Of a stretch of 22,329 nt of DNA, positions 20,924 through 22,329 are shown in pieces. The notes below the pieces were generated by a model, which had not been told where the DNA came from, did not search any database, and saw only the letters and a program-made list of their open reading frames with translations. Source of the DNA: JAZRWQ01 sp045599805 (lineage in GTDB: Bacteria; Bacillota; Clostridia; Oscillospirales; UMGS1783); contig JAZRWQ010000120.1 in assembly GCA_045599805.1 (NCBI GenBank), forward strand, positions 1 to 22,329, written 5' to 3'. The stretch's first letter is position 1. Each line of letters starts with the position of its first letter. Both the position numbers and the translations under genes were made by a program.

Positions 20924-22213
20924 TTATGCTCCGTCAAACGAATAGCGGAAAATCAGATTACCGTCCTTATCGAGTGTTTCGGAATATCCCGAATATCCTA
21001 TCATATACCCCCATGGCGGCAAAAAAAGGAAGTTTATCGGTGTAAAGATTTCTTTTTTATCATCATAAATAAAGCTATGAGTAACTCCCGTTTCTTCATC
21101 TTCAATGATGCCGTAATACTTATCCCCGTACAACGGACGAAAAATCCTGCGACCGGGAATAACCGTTACTTCTTTTTCAGGGGAAATTCTGAAGGTAACG
21201 TTATCGGAGGCATCTCCATAGCAATAAAAACTAAGAAAGAGCAAATCACCCTTTTGCGCGCCGCCAAAACTTCCTTCGGATTCACTTTGCATATCCACCT
21301 TCGCAATTTCATTACCTTCCGCATCAAAAAGAACGCTTAAGCCGTCGGCGCAGTTTCTGTGCAGCATAAGATAATAATCCTGCTCGGCTGAATTCACGTA
21401 CACATTGTAAACGTCCCTGTGCTTTTCTTTACTGCTTGTCCGATAAACCTCCGTTACGCGCCTATGACAGTGAGGGCAGGTTGCCGATTCTATTCGCTGT
21501 ACATCAGAATGCGGAGGCTGGACGTCGGAATAAGTAATCCTGTTCAGATCCTCATCGAAGCAATACTTACCTTCTTCCGTGCTGAATGTACCGTCATCCT
21601 GCAGCAGGGATTTATAATAATTGCACTGTATGGTTTTAGCCCCCGATGAAAAGTCCCACCCGGCAAGTCCTTCATTAAGCTCAACGGCGCATTTTCCGTC
21701 ATCCCTAACAATGGTATAATGAAATATTGATGCGCCTGACGGCTCTCTATCCGGAGACATGGCGCTGATTTCTTCTTCGGAAAAGTTTTTTGCCAGGATA
21801 TAATAACCGTGATTATCGGTGCTTAGATACAAAGTGTTATAAGCCCTGTAAACGGGATCGACCACGATTTCGCCCTTATCATTGCACAGACCGATTATCG
21901 GGGATTTGTAATATTCTCCGATTTCGCCGTTATATGATTCATAGAGCATACCGCCGGCAAAGGGATAGATTTTACCGTAGTCACCGGGAGTAAAGGTGTC
22001 GGTAAATTCCTTATTAAGCCTTTTTCCAGATTCGAATTTGAAGGGTTCAAGCTCCTTTATTTCGGTTTCAAATGTATTGGCATCCGTATTCTTTTTCTCC
22101 GGAACAGACGGCTGCACCGGAGTGGGCTCCGGCGGATCGGTTACCGTTTTGCCGCATCCGACAAGGGATAAACAAAGCGCAAGTATTAAAATCACTGCCG
22201 TAAATCTTTTCAT
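20924..22213 (-). CDS. Lipoprotein of unknown function, possibly WG-repeat-like
   Basis: I do not firmly recognise this 429-residue protein. It has a lipoprotein signal (LSLVGC, lipidated Cys20), then a Pro/Thr/Glu-rich linker at about 22-55. The remainder looks all-beta: Tyr-rich strands alternate with turns such as LCNDKGEIVVDPVYRAY (109-125) and LFDAEGNEIAKV (295-306), LDKDGNLIFRYSF (414-426), which recall WG/KWG repeat or propeller-like lipoproteins. A CPHC pair at 246-249 followed by H250 could be half a zinc site; other Cys are at 110, 175, 197, 218, 288 and 331. Start at 22213 has an AAAGGAGGG site and a promoter upstream. It shares a transcript with the PstS-like lipoprotein, 13 bp on, so both probably work at the outer face of the membrane. 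Confidence 0.85.
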   Translation of the reverse strand: MKRFTAVILILALCLSLVGCGKTVTDPPEPTPVQPSVPEKKNTDANTFETEIKELEPFKFESGKRLNKEFTDTFTPGDYGKIYPFAGGMLYESYNGEIGEYYKSPIIGLCNDKGEIVVDPVYRAYNTLYLSTDNHGYYILAKNFSEEEISAMSPDREPSGASIFHYTIVRDDGKCAVELNEGLAGWDFSSGAKTIQCNYYKSLLQDDGTFSTEEGKYCFDEDLNRITYSDVQPPHSDVQRIESATCPHCHRRVTEVYRTSSKEKHRDVYNVYVNSAEQDYYLMLHRNCADGLSVLFDAEGNEIAKVDMQSESEGSFGGAQKGDLLFLSFYCYGDASDNVTFRISPEKEVTVIPGRRIFRPLYGDKYYGIIEDEETGVTHSFIYDDKKEIFTPINFLFLPPWGYMIGYSGYSETLDKDGNLIFRYSFDGA

Positions 22214-22233
22214 AAAATCCCTCCTTTATATTT

Positions 22234-22263
22234 ATTCTAACCTGCGTTTTTTTACTCTGTCAA
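22234..22263 (-). promoter_or_regulatory. Promoter of the two-lipoprotein operon
   Basis: On the minus strand TTGACA (22258-22263, full consensus) and TAGAAT (22234-22239) are 18 bases apart, about 20 bases before the first start codon. Confidence 0.75.
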
Positions 22264-22289
22264 TATATTTACGGACATTTTCATGATAC

Positions 22290-22310
22290 TTTTTGAAATT
22301 TTTTCAAAAA
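22290..22310. repeat. AT-rich palindrome upstream of the lipoprotein operon
   Basis: TTTTTGAAA (22290-22298) and TTTCAAAAA (22302-22310) are perfect inverted repeats with a TTT centre, about 27 bases upstream of the -35 box. It may be an operator or part of a terminator from a gene beyond the window; no GC-rich stem supports the latter. Confidence 0.4.
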
Positions 22311-22329
22311 ACATTGATTTTGTAACCGT

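Overview
The window looks like chromosomal DNA of a low-to-moderate GC Gram-positive bacterium of the class Clostridia, probably from an Oscillospiraceae/Ruminococcaceae-like gut lineage. The pointers are strong Shine-Dalgarno sites (AGGAGG type), near-consensus sigma-A promoters, a PASTA-tailed division PBP, a MurE with the meso-DAP signature DNPR, a division and cell wall cluster with murA and ftsQ before ftsZ and no ftsA, and a small Cys-rich protein of a type I associate with that group. No 16S or other strict marker is present, so the placement is inference.

The core (4147-17863, minus strand) is a dcw cluster transcribed right to left: mraZ, rsmH, ftsL, a PASTA PBP (ftsI), murE, murF, mraY, ftsW, murG, murA, ftsQ and ftsZ. 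An extended -10 promoter and an array of GTGG boxes, the likely MraZ autoregulatory operator, precede mraZ. Most junctions overlap or lie within 15 bp. Two junctions carry strong hairpins: ftsL/ftsI, and murG/murA, where the hairpin traps the murA ribosome binding site. ftsZ has its own promoter. The cluster makes the lipid II precursor steps (MurE, MurF, MraY, MurG, MurA), the septal synthase pair (FtsW and the PBP), its membrane partners (FtsL, FtsQ) and the Z ring. murB, murC, murD, ftsA and sepF are absent here and must be elsewhere or replaced.

Left flank (1-4146): a minus-strand group of an aldose 1-epimerase-like protein, a patatin-like phospholipase and a small Cys-rich protein; a DUF3795-PEBP fusion gene with its own promoter; a hairpin-rich non-coding stretch; a tRNA-Gln(TTG) whose encoded CCA end is part of its terminator stem; and a divergent KDPG/KHG aldolase gene that converges on ftsZ through a shared terminator.

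Right flank (17864-22329): an RluA-family pseudouridine synthase with a clear terminator, divergent from an AraC-type regulator. Converging on the regulator are two lipoprotein genes in tandem: an unrecognised 429-residue lipoprotein, perhaps WG-repeat-like, and a PstS-like solute-binding protein without ABC transporter genes beside it.

I see no mobile element, CRISPR array, rRNA or phage gene. No gene-free stretch exceeds 300 bases; the longest, 2992-3286, holds a promoter, a hairpin mosaic and the tRNA terminator. I did not find a clearly new system. The most interesting signals are the murA hairpin, the domain fusion, the divergent FtsZ tail and MurE N-domain, and the hairpin mosaic by the tRNA.
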